Shown here one piece after another: positions 41,072-49,755 of a stretch of DNA of 64,000 nucleotides. Numbering within the stretch: position 1 is the stretch's first letter; every line of letters begins with the position of its first letter. Source of the stretch: an uncultured Isoptericola sp. (GTDB lineage Bacteria; Actinomycetota; Actinomycetes; Actinomycetales; Cellulomonadaceae); assembly GCA_947497265.1 (NCBI GenBank), contig CANMFP010000004.1:1-64000 (forward strand). The letters are read 5' to 3'. The notes under the pieces were generated by a model that was given only the letters and a program-made list of their open reading frames with translations, searched no databases and was not told the DNA's origin. The position numbers and the translations under genes were made by a program.

Positions 41072-41731
41072 GTGGTGCGTGTACTGGTGGTGGAGGACGA
41101 GGACGTGCTCGCGCGAGCACTGCGCCGGGGCCTGCAGGCGGAGGGCTTCGCCGTCGACGTGGCGGCCGACGGCGAGACGGGCCTGCGGCTCGCGCTCGAG
41201 GGCGAGCACGACGTCGTGGTCCTTGACCTCATGCTGCCGGGGCGGTCGGGCCTCGACGTGCTCCGCACGATGCGCGGCGAGGAGGTCTGGACCCCGGTGC
41301 TCATCCTCAGCGCGAAGGACGGCGACGCCGACGTGACCGCCGGGCTGGACGTCGGAGCCGACGACTACCTGCCCAAGCCGTTCGCGTTCACCGTGCTCGT
41401 GGCGCGGCTACGGGCGTTGCTGCGCCGGGGCGCCCCGCCGCGGCCGGCCGTCCTGCGGATGGGCCGGCTGGAGCTCGACCCCGCCTCCCGCGAGGTGCGT
41501 CGGGACGGGAGCCCGGTCGAGCTGACCACCCGCGAGACGGCGCTGCTCGAGCAGCTCATGCGCCGACCGGGCGAGGTGCTGACGAAGATCGAGCTCCGCG
41601 ACCACGTGTGGGACGCGGTGGGCGACGACCTCAACGTCGTGGAGGTCTACGTCAGCTATCTGCGCCGCAAGCTCGGCCGGGACGCCGTCGAGACGGTGCG
41701 CGGCGTCGGCTACCGGGTCGTGGGGCGGTGA
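41072..41731 (+). CDS. OmpR-family response regulator
   Basis: A 219-residue regulator: receiver domain with acidic pocket VVEDEDV, phospho-Asp in VVLDLMLPG, Lys in LPKPFAF, then an OmpR/PhoB winged helix (about 125-219, ending LRRKLGRDAVETVRGVGYRV). Two adjacent GTG codons (41072, 41075) could start it and no Shine-Dalgarno is visible. The sensor kinase follows in a 4-nt overlap. Likely controls the divergent LolA-like/ABC exporter operon 72 nt away. Confidence 0.95.
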   Translation: MVRVLVVEDEDVLARALRRGLQAEGFAVDVAADGETGLRLALEGEHDVVVLDLMLPGRSGLDVLRTMRGEEVWTPVLILSAKDGDADVTAGLDVGADDYLPKPFAFTVLVARLRALLRRGAPPRPAVLRMGRLELDPASREVRRDGSPVELTTRETALLEQLMRRPGEVLTKIELRDHVWDAVGDDLNVVEVYVSYLRRKLGRDAVETVRGVGYRVVGR

Positions 41732-43029
41732 GGAGCGGCTGGTCGTTGCGCCTGCGGCTGACCCTCGCGGCCGCGGGCCTGACCGGCGTCGCTCTGGCGG
41801 TCGGCGCGCTGCTGCTCACCACCGTGGTGTCGCAGAGCCGGATCGCGGCGACGGACGCCGTCCTGCGCGGCACCGTCGCCCAGGTGTCGGCGCTCGTCGC
41901 CGAGGATCGCGTCCCGCAGGTGCTCGCCGCCGACGAGCCGGGCGAGGTCGTCCAGCTCGTCGACACGTCCGGTCGTGTGGTCGCCTCCTCGCCCAACGCC
42001 AGCCGGACGCTGCCCGTCCTCGCGCCCGAGGTGCTCAGCCAGACGCCCGACGGCGCCACGACCCGCGACGACGCCGCCTACGGTTCCGGGTCGGTGCGGG
42101 TGCTCGTCGGCACGGCGCCCACCGGGGGACGCGTCGTCGCCGCCCTGCCGCTGGGCACGATCGAGGGTGCGCTCGACGCGCTGCGCCTCTCGCTCGGGCT
42201 CGTGGTGCCCCTGCTGACGCTCGCCCTCGGGCTCGTGACGTGGATGGTGCTGGGGCGGGCGCTGCGCCCGGTCGAGGAGCTGCGCGCCGGTGCCGCCCGG
42301 GTGAGCGACGTGGGCGGCCCCGGCACGCTCCCGGTGCCGCGCGCCCAGGAGATCGCCGCCCTGGCCCAGACCCTCAACGCGATGCTCGACCGGCTGGCCG
42401 CGTCGGCACAGCGGCAGCGCAGCTTCGTGGCCGACGCCGCGCACGAGCTGCGCTCACCGATCGCGGCCCTGCGGACGAGCCTCGAGGTGGCGCGTGCCCA
42501 CCCCGAGGCCTACGAGGACGCCGAGCTGACGGCGGACCTCGAGCACGAGGTGATCCGCCTGCACGTGCTCGCCGACGACCTGCTCGTCCTCGCCCGGGTC
42601 GGTGCGGCACCGCTCGACGTGCGGGAGGCCGACCTGGCCGAGGTCGCCCGGTCGGCCGCGGGGCAGGTCGAGGTCCGCGGCGAGGGCCGCGCGATGGTCG
42701 ACCCCTCCGCCGTCGGGCGGGTGGTGCGCAACCTGGTGGACAACGCGCGCCGGTACGCGCGCGACGACGTGGTGGTCGAGGTCGGCGACGGTGTCGTGAC
42801 GGTGGACGACGACGGCCCGGGGATCGCGGCGGCAGACCGCGAGCGCGTGTTCGAGCGGTTCACGCGGCTCGGGTCGGCGCGCGGCCGGGACTCGGGCGGT
42901 GCCGGGCTGGGCCTGGCCATCGCCCGCGAGATCGCGCGCGAGCACGGCGGGGACGTCACGCTGGGCGACGGCGACCTCGGCGGTCTGCGCGCCACGGTCA
43001 CGCTCCCCACGCCGGACCGCGGCGCGTGA
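41728..43029 (+). CDS. Sensor histidine kinase
   Basis: A 433-residue membrane kinase: first transmembrane segment about 10-35, extracytoplasmic sensor of about 115 residues, second transmembrane segment near 155-175, HAMP, then H box FVADAAHELRSPIAALR, N box RNLVDNARRYA, G1 DDDGPGI and G2 GGAGLGLAI. The GTG start overlaps the regulator stop (GTGA). Partner of the preceding regulator; stimulus unknown. Its stop lies 9 nt from the converging NnaR-like gene. Confidence 0.95.
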   Translation: MRSGWSLRLRLTLAAAGLTGVALAVGALLLTTVVSQSRIAATDAVLRGTVAQVSALVAEDRVPQVLAADEPGEVVQLVDTSGRVVASSPNASRTLPVLAPEVLSQTPDGATTRDDAAYGSGSVRVLVGTAPTGGRVVAALPLGTIEGALDALRLSLGLVVPLLTLALGLVTWMVLGRALRPVEELRAGAARVSDVGGPGTLPVPRAQEIAALAQTLNAMLDRLAASAQRQRSFVADAAHELRSPIAALRTSLEVARAHPEAYEDAELTADLEHEVIRLHVLADDLLVLARVGAAPLDVREADLAEVARSAAGQVEVRGEGRAMVDPSAVGRVVRNLVDNARRYARDDVVVEVGDGVVTVDDDGPGIAAADRERVFERFTRLGSARGRDSGGAGLGLAIAREIAREHGGDVTLGDGDLGGLRATVTLPTPDRGA

Positions 43030-43038
43030 GCGTGCCGT

Positions 43039-44175
43039 TCAGCCGTGCGCCAGCTCGAGCCGGTAGCCGCGCTTGACCACGGTCTTGACGAGGTCGCGAC
43101 GCCCGGCGGCCTCGCGCAGCCGCGCCACCGCGACCTCGACCGCGTGCCCGTCGCGGGAGTCGCCGGGAAGCACCTCCAGCACCTGGTCGCGGGAGACGAC
43201 GTCGCCACCGGCTGACGCGAGGAGCCGCAGCACCTCGACGCCGGTGGGTGACAACGGCAGCACCTGGCCGTCGAGCACCGCCACGCGGGCGCGGATCACC
43301 AGAGAACCGGCGACCGTGCTCAGCGCGACGGACTCGATGTGCTCGTAGTGCCCCACCAGGGCCCGCACGAGCGCGCCGAGGCGCCCCCGCTCGGGCTCGA
43401 GGGGTGCGATGCCGCGGGCCACCAGCGGCCGGGAGGTGACGGGACCCACGGACGCCGCCACCAGCTCGCCCGTGGTGAAGCGCGAGACCACCTCGTCCCG
43501 GACGCCCGCGGCCTCCACCGCTTCCATCCATGCCTCCGCACCCGGGGCCGACGTGAAGACGACGGCGTCGATCTCCCCGGCCGCTGCCGCGCGGACCGAC
43601 GCCTGCACGGCCTGCGGGTCCGGAGCAGGTCCCCACCGGTAGACGACCAGGGGCGAGACCCGGGCGCCGGCCTTGGCGAAGACCTCGTCGAGACCGTCGG
43701 CGCCGGCGCCGTGGTGCTGGATCGCCACGTGCAGCCCGCTCACGCCCTCGCTGAGCAGCACCTCGGCCACCTCGGCGGACGTCTCGGACTCGGCGACCCA
43801 GTCGGCGGCCAGGCCGGCCGCCTGGACCGCTCCGCGCGCCTTCGGCCCGCGCGCCACGATGCGGGCCTCGCCCAGCACGCGCAGCAGGTCGTCGGCGAGC
43901 CCGTGGGCGTCGGCCGCCTCGATCCACGCCCGGAACCCGACACCGGTCGTGGCCACGACGACGTCCGGCGCGTCCGCCACGAGGCCCGCCGTGGCGTTGA
44001 CCAGCGCGTCGTCGTCCACGTGCGGGATCATGCTCAGCGCGGGAGCGTGCCGGATGGCGGCGCCCCGGCGCTCGAGGGCGGCGGCGAGCTCGCCGGACCG
44101 GCGGTCCGCCGTGACCAGCACGGTGCACCCCGCCATGACCTGCCCCAGGGCAGGCCTCGCCGAGGTGTCAGCCAC
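43039..44175 (-). CDS. HemD-domain/winged-helix nitrogen regulator (NnaR-like)
   Basis: A 378-residue fusion of a uroporphyrinogen-III synthase-like domain (about 1-265) and a C-terminal winged helix (about 285-375: LSPTGVEVLRLLASAGGDVVSRDQVL ending with a KRGYRLE wing). In Streptomyces the protein with this architecture, NnaR, works with GlnR on nitrate/nitrite assimilation genes. Here it is the last gene of the nirB-nirD-SUMT operon, which suits that role; residual HemD activity cannot be excluded. Start chosen at the GTG (44175) with GGGGGA 6 nt upstream; a GTG at 44214 is possible. Confidence 0.85.
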   Translation of the reverse strand: MADTSARPALGQVMAGCTVLVTADRRSGELAAALERRGAAIRHAPALSMIPHVDDDALVNATAGLVADAPDVVVATTGVGFRAWIEAADAHGLADDLLRVLGEARIVARGPKARGAVQAAGLAADWVAESETSAEVAEVLLSEGVSGLHVAIQHHGAGADGLDEVFAKAGARVSPLVVYRWGPAPDPQAVQASVRAAAAGEIDAVVFTSAPGAEAWMEAVEAAGVRDEVVSRFTTGELVAASVGPVTSRPLVARGIAPLEPERGRLGALVRALVGHYEHIESVALSTVAGSLVIRARVAVLDGQVLPLSPTGVEVLRLLASAGGDVVSRDQVLEVLPGDSRDGHAVEVAVARLREAAGRRDLVKTVVKRGYRLELAHG

Positions 44176-44956
44176 GCGCGTCCCCCAGGACGACGTCTCC
44201 TCGTTCACACACACCTTCCAGCAGGCCCGGCGCCGCCACGTCCCCGACCACGATCACGGCAGGGGCACGGACCCCGAGCTCGTCGGCACGCTTGGCCGCC
44301 AGGTCCAGCCCGACGCGCGTCACCCGCTGCTCGGGCGTCGACCCTCGTTCGACGATCGCCACGGGAGTGGCCGGTGCCGCTCCGGCGTCGAGCAACCGGG
44401 TCACGATCGTCGGCAGCGAGGACACCCCCATGAGGATCACCAGCGTAGCCGCCCGCTCGGTGACGCAGGCCACGGCGACGTCGTCCAGCTCCTGCTCGCC
44501 GCTGCGGGTGTGCGCGGTGACGACGTGGAACGCCGTCGTCGTCCCGCGATGGGTGAGCGGGACGCCCGCGAGCGCCGGCACCGCCAGGGCGGACGAGACG
44601 CCCGGCACGACGTCGACGGGCACGCCCGCCGCCGCACAGGCGGCGTGCTCCTCGCCGCCGCGACCGAAGACGAACGGGTCGCCGCCCTTGAGCCGCACCA
44701 CCTCCTTGCCCGCCAGGGCGTGCCGCACGAGGAGCTCGTTGATGCCGTCCTGGGGCACCTTGTGCCTGCCGGGCGCCTTGCCGACGTCGATCACCTCGAC
44801 GTCGGCGGCCAGGTCGTCGAGCACCTCCCGGGGCACGAGACGGTCGTGGACGACGACGTCGGCCCGCGCGATCGCCCGCCAGGCGCGGTAGGTCAGCAGG
44901 TCGGCCGCGCCGGGGCCGGCCCCGACGAGCGTGACGTGGCCCGCCCGGCCGGTCAT
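44168..44956 (-). CDS. cobA: Uroporphyrinogen-III C-methyltransferase (SUMT)
   Basis: A 262-residue S-adenosylmethionine-dependent enzyme that converts uroporphyrinogen III to precorrin-2, the branch point to siroheme. Motifs: VGAGPGAADLLTYRA, LKGGDPFVFGRGGEE, and VPGVSSALAVPALAGVPLTHRG. Siroheme is the prosthetic group of the NirB nitrite reductase encoded in the same operon. No dehydrogenase/ferrochelatase (CysG-N) domain is fused, so that step is encoded elsewhere. One nt separates it from the nirD stop. Confidence 0.93.
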   Translation of the reverse strand: MTGRAGHVTLVGAGPGAADLLTYRAWRAIARADVVVHDRLVPREVLDDLAADVEVIDVGKAPGRHKVPQDGINELLVRHALAGKEVVRLKGGDPFVFGRGGEEHAACAAAGVPVDVVPGVSSALAVPALAGVPLTHRGTTTAFHVVTAHTRSGEQELDDVAVACVTERAATLVILMGVSSLPTIVTRLLDAGAAPATPVAIVERGSTPEQRVTRVGLDLAAKRADELGVRAPAVIVVGDVAAPGLLEGVCERGDVVLGDARG

Positions 44957-44957
44957 G

Positions 44958-45371
44958 TCAGGCCGGCCCTGCGATGTCGAGGTGCACGACGCCGCCGCGC
45001 ACCTCGACGTCGAAGGGCTCCAGGTGGGCACCGAGCCCGGGCTTCGGCGTCTTGCCGCCGGCCTCCAGGCACCGGCCGGTGTCCAGCGCGAAGACCTGCT
45101 TGAAGATCGGCGAGGCGACCGTGGGCTCCACTCCGCGGCTGCCGACGATGCCACGCGACATGACGTACGCACCGGAGTAGGGGTCGAGCTGCTGGACGGC
45201 CCGGACGGAGTCGTCCAGGAGGCGGAAGACGGCCACCTGGACGGTCGAGCCGTCGGCCCGCTCGAGCAGCGCGGCGGCACCGCGCTCCGGGGCCAGGTCG
45301 TCGAGGCGGCACACGGCGGTCCAACGGCTGACGGCGCCGGTGGTGTCGGTGGTGGCGTGGATGACGGTCAT
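44958..45371 (-). CDS. nirD: Nitrite reductase small subunit NirD
   Basis: A 137-residue Rieske-fold protein, the small subunit of NADH-dependent assimilatory nitrite reductase. Shows VFRLLDDSVRAVQQLDPYSGA and SRGIVGSRGVEPTVASPIFKQVFAL, typical of NirD. As in other NirD proteins the Rieske Cys/His ligands are not preserved as in true ferredoxins. The ATG overlaps the nirB TGA by 4 nt. Confidence 0.95.
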   Translation of the reverse strand: MTVIHATTDTTGAVSRWTAVCRLDDLAPERGAAALLERADGSTVQVAVFRLLDDSVRAVQQLDPYSGAYVMSRGIVGSRGVEPTVASPIFKQVFALDTGRCLEAGGKTPKPGLGAHLEPFDVEVRGGVVHLDIAGPA

Positions 45372-48064
45372 GCGCGGACCTCCAGGGTGGCGCCGGCCAC
45401 GAGGACCGGTCCGGAGAGCGACGGGTCCACCGGACCGGCAGGTCCGGCGGCGATCTCCTCGGGGGTAGCGGGGCGCTTCTGCCCGCGCTCGGGGACGTAC
45501 GCGAGCGTCGGGTCCGGCGTCGTCGGCGCGTTGACGAACGAGCCGAACCGGGCGAGCTTCTCGGGGTCCTCCAGGACCGCCTTCCACTCGTCCTCGTAGC
45601 CCTCGACGTGGGCGGCCATCGCGGCGTCCAGGTCGGCCGCGATCCCCAGCGAGTCCTCCAGGACGACCTCCCGGATGGCGTCGAGCCCGCCCTCGTACTC
45701 CTCGACCCACGGGGCGGTGCGCTGCAGACGGTCCGCGGTGCGGATGTAGAGCATGAGGAACCGGTCGATCGCGCGCAGCATCTCCTCGGACGTGAGGTCT
45801 TCGGCGAGGAGCTGGGCGTGCTTCGGCGTCTGGCCGCCGTTACCGCCGACGTAGACGTTCCAGCCCTTGTCGGTGGCGATGACGCCGACGTCCTTGCCGC
45901 GGGCTTCGGCGCACTCGCGGGCACAGCCCGAGACCCCCATCTTGAGCTTGTGCGGCGAGCGCAGGCCCCGGTAGCGCAGCTCGAGCTCGACCGCCATGCC
46001 GACCGAGTCCTGCACACCGAACCGGCACCAGGTGGAGCCCACGCAGGACTTCACGGTCCTCAACGACTTGCCGTAGGCGTGACCGGACTCGAAGCCGGCG
46101 TCGACCAGCCGCCTCCAGATCTCCGGGAGCTGCTCGACGCGGGCGCCGAACATGTCGATGCGCTGGCCGCCGGTGATCTTCGTGTACAGCCCGAAGTCCT
46201 TCGCGACCTGCCCGACGACGATGAGCCCCTCGGGCGTGACCTCGCCGCCGGGCATGCGCGGCACCACGGAGTAGGTGCCGTCCTTCTGCATGTTGGCGAG
46301 CATGTGGTCGTTGGTGTCCTGCAGCGCCGCCTGCTCGCCGGACAGGATGTGGCCGTTGCCGAGGCTGGCGAGGATCGAGCCGACCACGGGCTTGCAGATG
46401 TCGCAGCCCCGGCCGGGGCTCGTGAGCCCGTCGGGGCGCACGCCGAACCGCTCGATGATCTCGCTGAAGGAGTGCAGGTCGGCGACGAGCACGGCGTCGA
46501 AGAGCTGCGCGCGGGACATCTCGAAGTGCTCGCACAGCGCGCTCGAGACCTCGATGCCGGCCTTGGTCATCTCCGTCTCGGTGATCTTCTTGACCAGGGG
46601 CAGGCAGGCTCCGCAGGTGGTGCCCGCCTTGGTGCAGCTCTTGACGTCGCCCACCGAGGTGCAGTCGTGCTCCGTCACGGCGCCGCGGATGGTGCCGGCC
46701 GAGACGTTGTTGCAGGAGCAGACGTTCGCCTCGTCGGGCAGCTCGAGGTCCGGCGCCCCGGTGCCTTCCGGGAGCAGGAACGCGGCCGGGTCGCCGGGCA
46801 GCTGGGCGCCGAGCATCGGACGTAGCGAGGCGTAGGGTGCGGCGTCGCCGACGAACACGCCGCCGAGCAGCGTCTTCGCGTCGTCGGACATGACGAGCTT
46901 CTTGTACACGCCCGCGGTGGGGTCGGCCCACACGATCTCGATGCAGTCCTCGGTGCGGCCGTGCGCGTCGCCGAAGGACGCGACGTCGACGCCGGAGAGC
47001 TTGAGCTTGGTGGCGGTGTCCGCGCCGGGGAACACGGCCTCGCCGCCCAGGAGCTGGTCGACGACGACCTCGGCCATCGTGTTTCCGGGCGCCACCAGAC
47101 CGATGCAGCGGCCCTCGATGCAGGCGACCTCGCCGATCGCCCAGACGTGCGGGTCCTCGGTGCGGCAGGTGAGGTCGACGACGGCGCCACCGCGCTCGCC
47201 GACCGGCAGCCCGGCGGAGCGGGCCAGCTCGTCGCGGGGTCGCACGCCGGTGGCCATGACGACGACGTCGACGTCGAGGCGGCCGCCGTCGGCGAAGTCC
47301 ATGCGCCCCACGTGGCCGGTACGGCGGTGCGGCCGCATCTCCTTCGTGGCGGTCTCGGCGCGCACCGCGATGCCCTTGTCGTTGATGAGCCGCTTGAGCG
47401 CCTGGCCGCCACCCAGGTCGACCTGGACGCCCATGAGGTGGGTCCCGAACTCGACGACGGTCGCCTGGGCACCGAGCGCCTTGAGCGCGCCGGCAGCCTC
47501 CAGGCCGAGCAGGCCGCCGCCGATCACGGCGCCCCGGACCGGCTTCTCGACGACGCCGCCGCGCGTCTCGACGCGACCCGCCGCGCGCTTGGCCTCGACC
47601 CAGCCGCGCAGCTCGGCGACGTCGTCGATGGTGCGGTAGACGAACACACCGGGCAGCTCGTTGCCCGGGATCGGCGGGCGTGCCGCGTCCGACCCGGTGG
47701 CCAGCACCAGCTCGTCGTACGGGTGGACGGTCCCGAGGCGGTCCGTGACCGTCCGCGCCTCGCGGTCGATCGCGACGACCTGGCAGTCCCGGTGCAGGTC
47801 CACCAGCGGGTCGTCCCAGAGCGCCGGGTCGCCGAGCGTGAGCTCCTCGGCGTCGCGGACCTCGAAGTACCGGGTCAGACCGACGCGGTCGTACGGCTTG
47901 CGCGGCTCCTCGGCGAAGAGGCTGACGCGCCACGCGCCGGCGGTGTCGCGGGCACGCAGGGCTTCGACGAAGCGCTGGGCGACCATGCCGCCGCCGACGA
48001 CGACGACGTGCCGCGGGGCGGTGGCTCCGGGGGTGCTGCCTGTGGTGGAGTGCTCGCTCGTCAT
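45368..48064 (-). CDS. nirB: Nitrite reductase large subunit NirB
   Basis: NADH-dependent reduction of nitrite to ammonium in the cytoplasm. An 898-residue protein: FAD/NAD(P) oxidoreductase domain (about 18-430), BFD-like [2Fe-2S] domain (CSCNNVSAGTIRGAV ... CGACLP, about 445-500), then the siroheme/[4Fe-4S] reductase with CVGSTWCRFGVQD (about 673) and GVSGCARECAEA (about 711). No Shine-Dalgarno precedes the ATG; a TAGGTT box 6 nt upstream implies a leaderless message. The four-half-site GlnR-like array 23-60 nt upstream suggests activation on nitrogen limitation. Confidence 0.96.
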   Translation of the reverse strand: MTSEHSTTGSTPGATAPRHVVVVGGGMVAQRFVEALRARDTAGAWRVSLFAEEPRKPYDRVGLTRYFEVRDAEELTLGDPALWDDPLVDLHRDCQVVAIDREARTVTDRLGTVHPYDELVLATGSDAARPPIPGNELPGVFVYRTIDDVAELRGWVEAKRAAGRVETRGGVVEKPVRGAVIGGGLLGLEAAGALKALGAQATVVEFGTHLMGVQVDLGGGQALKRLINDKGIAVRAETATKEMRPHRRTGHVGRMDFADGGRLDVDVVVMATGVRPRDELARSAGLPVGERGGAVVDLTCRTEDPHVWAIGEVACIEGRCIGLVAPGNTMAEVVVDQLLGGEAVFPGADTATKLKLSGVDVASFGDAHGRTEDCIEIVWADPTAGVYKKLVMSDDAKTLLGGVFVGDAAPYASLRPMLGAQLPGDPAAFLLPEGTGAPDLELPDEANVCSCNNVSAGTIRGAVTEHDCTSVGDVKSCTKAGTTCGACLPLVKKITETEMTKAGIEVSSALCEHFEMSRAQLFDAVLVADLHSFSEIIERFGVRPDGLTSPGRGCDICKPVVGSILASLGNGHILSGEQAALQDTNDHMLANMQKDGTYSVVPRMPGGEVTPEGLIVVGQVAKDFGLYTKITGGQRIDMFGARVEQLPEIWRRLVDAGFESGHAYGKSLRTVKSCVGSTWCRFGVQDSVGMAVELELRYRGLRSPHKLKMGVSGCARECAEARGKDVGVIATDKGWNVYVGGNGGQTPKHAQLLAEDLTSEEMLRAIDRFLMLYIRTADRLQRTAPWVEEYEGGLDAIREVVLEDSLGIAADLDAAMAAHVEGYEDEWKAVLEDPEKLARFGSFVNAPTTPDPTLAYVPERGQKRPATPEEIAAGPAGPVDPSLSGPVLVAGATLEVRA

Positions 48065-48070
48065 GCTGCG

Positions 48071-48076
48071 AACCTA
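48071..48076 (-). promoter_or_regulatory. -10 box of the nirB operon
   Basis: TAGGTT on the minus strand ends 6 nt before the nirB ATG, so transcription probably starts at or next to the start codon. Confidence 0.5.
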
Positions 48077-48086
48077 GGCAGCCACC

Positions 48087-48124
48087 GTGACCGGACCGTC
48101 AGGAGGCGGTTACCCCGCGGGAAC
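48087..48124. promoter_or_regulatory. GlnR-type binding array upstream of nirB
   Basis: Four 5-mers spaced exactly 11 nt apart on the plus strand: GTGAC (48087), GTCAG (48098), GTTAC (48109), GGAAC (48120). This matches the actinobacterial GlnR layout gTnAC-n6-GaAAC-n6-gTnAC-n6-GaAAC, with both a-sites perfect, the last b-site one change off and the first b-site weak. It lies just upstream of the nirB -10, an activator position. Confidence 0.6.
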
Positions 48125-48187
48125 ATCTTGCTCACGCGCGGCGCGGCGCCCGTGAGAGGAACCGGACACAGCGGCACCCAGTCCTGC

Positions 48188-48203
48188 GCTTAATCGCTTC
48201 AGC
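48188..48203. promoter_or_regulatory. LacI-type operator candidate upstream of mannanase
   Basis: A CG-centred imperfect palindrome, GCTTAATCGCTTCAGC (6 of 8 pairs), with the AAnCGnTT core typical of LacI-family operators. It lies 68 nt before the mannanase ATG, suggesting substrate-responsive repression. Confidence 0.35.
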
Positions 48204-48227
48204 GCCTTCCGTCCGCGAACCCGTCCC

Positions 48228-48245
48228 GGCACGGTGAACCGTGCC
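48228..48245. promoter_or_regulatory. Perfect palindrome in the mannanase leader
   Basis: GGCACGGTGAACCGTGCC has perfect 8-nt arms around GA and ends 11 nt before the AGGAAGGA ribosome-binding site. It could be a regulator site or an mRNA hairpin in the 5' untranslated region. Confidence 0.45.
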
Positions 48246-48270
48246 AGGGACCCGACAGGAAGGACCCACC

Positions 48271-49629
48271 ATGACTCGCCTCCGCACCCGCACCGTCGCG
48301 GGCGTCGCGGCCGCGACGCTCGCCGCCGGCGGCTTGAGCGCGCTCGCCGCCCACAGCGCCGCCGCCGACGACGCGCCCGGCATCCATGTCGCCGACGGCC
48401 GCATCGTCGAGGCCGACGGCACCGACCTGGTGCTGCGCGGCGTCAACCACCCGCACGCCTGGTACACCGGGACGACCACGCAGGCGCTGGCCGACATCAA
48501 GTCGGTCGACGCCAACGCCGTGCGCGTCGTCCTCGCCAGCGGCGAGCGCTGGACCCGCACCAGCGCGTCCGAGGTCGCCTCGATCGTCGACGAGTGCGAG
48601 GCCAACCGGCTGATCTGCCAGCTCGAGGTGCACGACACCACCGGCTACGGCGAGCAGGCCGGCGCCGCCACGCTCGACCAGGCCGCCGACTACTGGGAGT
48701 ACCTCTACCCCACCCTCGCCGGGACCGAGGACCACGTGCTGGTCAACATCGGCAACGAGCCGTACGGCAACGACGAGGCCACCAACGCCGGCTGGGCGGA
48801 CGACACGTCCGCGGCGATCCAACGGCTGCGCGACGTCGGCTACGACCACGCGCTCGTCGTCGACGCGCCGAACTGGGGCCAGGACTGGACGCACACGATG
48901 TACGACCAGGCGCCGGAGGTCGCGGACGCGGACCCGGACGGCAACACGATCTTCTCCATCCACATGTACGGCGTGTACAGCCAGGGCTCCACCGTCACGC
49001 AGTACCTGGAGCACTTCGTCGACCTCGGGCTGCCGCTGATGATCGGCGAGTTCGGGTACACGCACTCCGACGGCGACGTCGCCTACGACACGATCCTCGC
49101 CGAGACCGAGCGGCTCGGGATCGGCTGGCTCGCCTGGTCGTGGAGCGGCAACGGCGGCGGCGTCGAGTACCTCGACCTCGTGGAGAACTTCGACGTCGGC
49201 TCCCCGTCGCCGTGGGGCGAGCGGATCTTCACCGGGCCGGACGGCCTCTCCGAGACGTCCGTCGAGGCCTCCGTGTTCGGCGGGGGCACGCCCGACCCGG
49301 ACCCCACGCCGGACCCCGACCCGACGGAGCCCGAGCCGGGCGACGGTGCCTGCACGGCCGAGCTGGCCGTCGCCAACGCGTGGCAGGGCGGCTACCAGGC
49401 CCAGGTCACCGTCACCGCCGGCGACGCCGCGATCGACGGCTGGACCACCACCCTGCCCGCCGGGGTCGAGGTCACCCAGCTCTGGGGCGGCACGCTGGGC
49501 GACGACGGGACGACCGTCACCCACGCCGCCTGGAACGGGAACCTCGGCGCCGGGGCGGCGACGTCCTACGGGTTCATCGGCAGCGGTGCCGCGCCGTCGG
49601 ACGCCGAGGTCACCTGCGGCACGGACTGA
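48271..49629 (+). CDS. Secreted beta-mannanase, GH5 with CBM2
   Basis: Hydrolyses beta-1,4-mannan outside the cell. A 452-residue protein: signal peptide (about 1-32, ending HSAAADD), GH5 barrel with the acid/base Glu in NIGNEPYGN and the nucleophile Glu in PLMIGEFGYTH, then a Pro/Asp/Glu/Thr linker (TPDPDPTPDPDP) and a C-terminal CBM2 flanked by the usual two cysteines. LEVHDTTGYGEQAG resembles GH5 subfamily 8 mannanases of Streptomyces; cellulase activity is less likely. AGGAAGGA precedes the ATG. It is the only carbohydrase in the nitrate region, lying between the nirB operon and the nas genes. Confidence 0.92.
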   Translation: MTRLRTRTVAGVAAATLAAGGLSALAAHSAAADDAPGIHVADGRIVEADGTDLVLRGVNHPHAWYTGTTTQALADIKSVDANAVRVVLASGERWTRTSASEVASIVDECEANRLICQLEVHDTTGYGEQAGAATLDQAADYWEYLYPTLAGTEDHVLVNIGNEPYGNDEATNAGWADDTSAAIQRLRDVGYDHALVVDAPNWGQDWTHTMYDQAPEVADADPDGNTIFSIHMYGVYSQGSTVTQYLEHFVDLGLPLMIGEFGYTHSDGDVAYDTILAETERLGIGWLAWSWSGNGGGVEYLDLVENFDVGSPSPWGERIFTGPDGLSETSVEASVFGGGTPDPDPTPDPDPTEPEPGDGACTAELAVANAWQGGYQAQVTVTAGDAAIDGWTTTLPAGVEVTQLWGGTLGDDGTTVTHAAWNGNLGAGAATSYGFIGSGAAPSDAEVTCGTD

Positions 49630-49637
49630 CCTTCGCC

Positions 49638-49755
49638 CGACGTAGCGCTGGTTCGCCCTTCACCGACCGATGCGTGGTCCAGGACGACGCCCGGCTCGGG
49701 CGACGTAGCGCTGGTTCACCCGTCACCCGACGACGCGTGAACCAGCGCTACGTCG
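49638..49755. repeat. Double hairpin (REP-like) repeat after the mannanase
   Basis: Two tandem copies. Copy 2 (49701-49755) is a 55-nt unit with perfect 19-nt inverted arms, CGACGTAGCGCTGGTTCAC and its complement, around a 17-nt loop. Copy 1 (49638 to about 49689) has the same left arm with one change (49638-49656) and a degraded right arm. It begins 9 nt after the mannanase stop and runs into the converging flavoprotein gene, encoding its last 13 residues. It may also end transcription from both sides. Confidence 0.75.
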
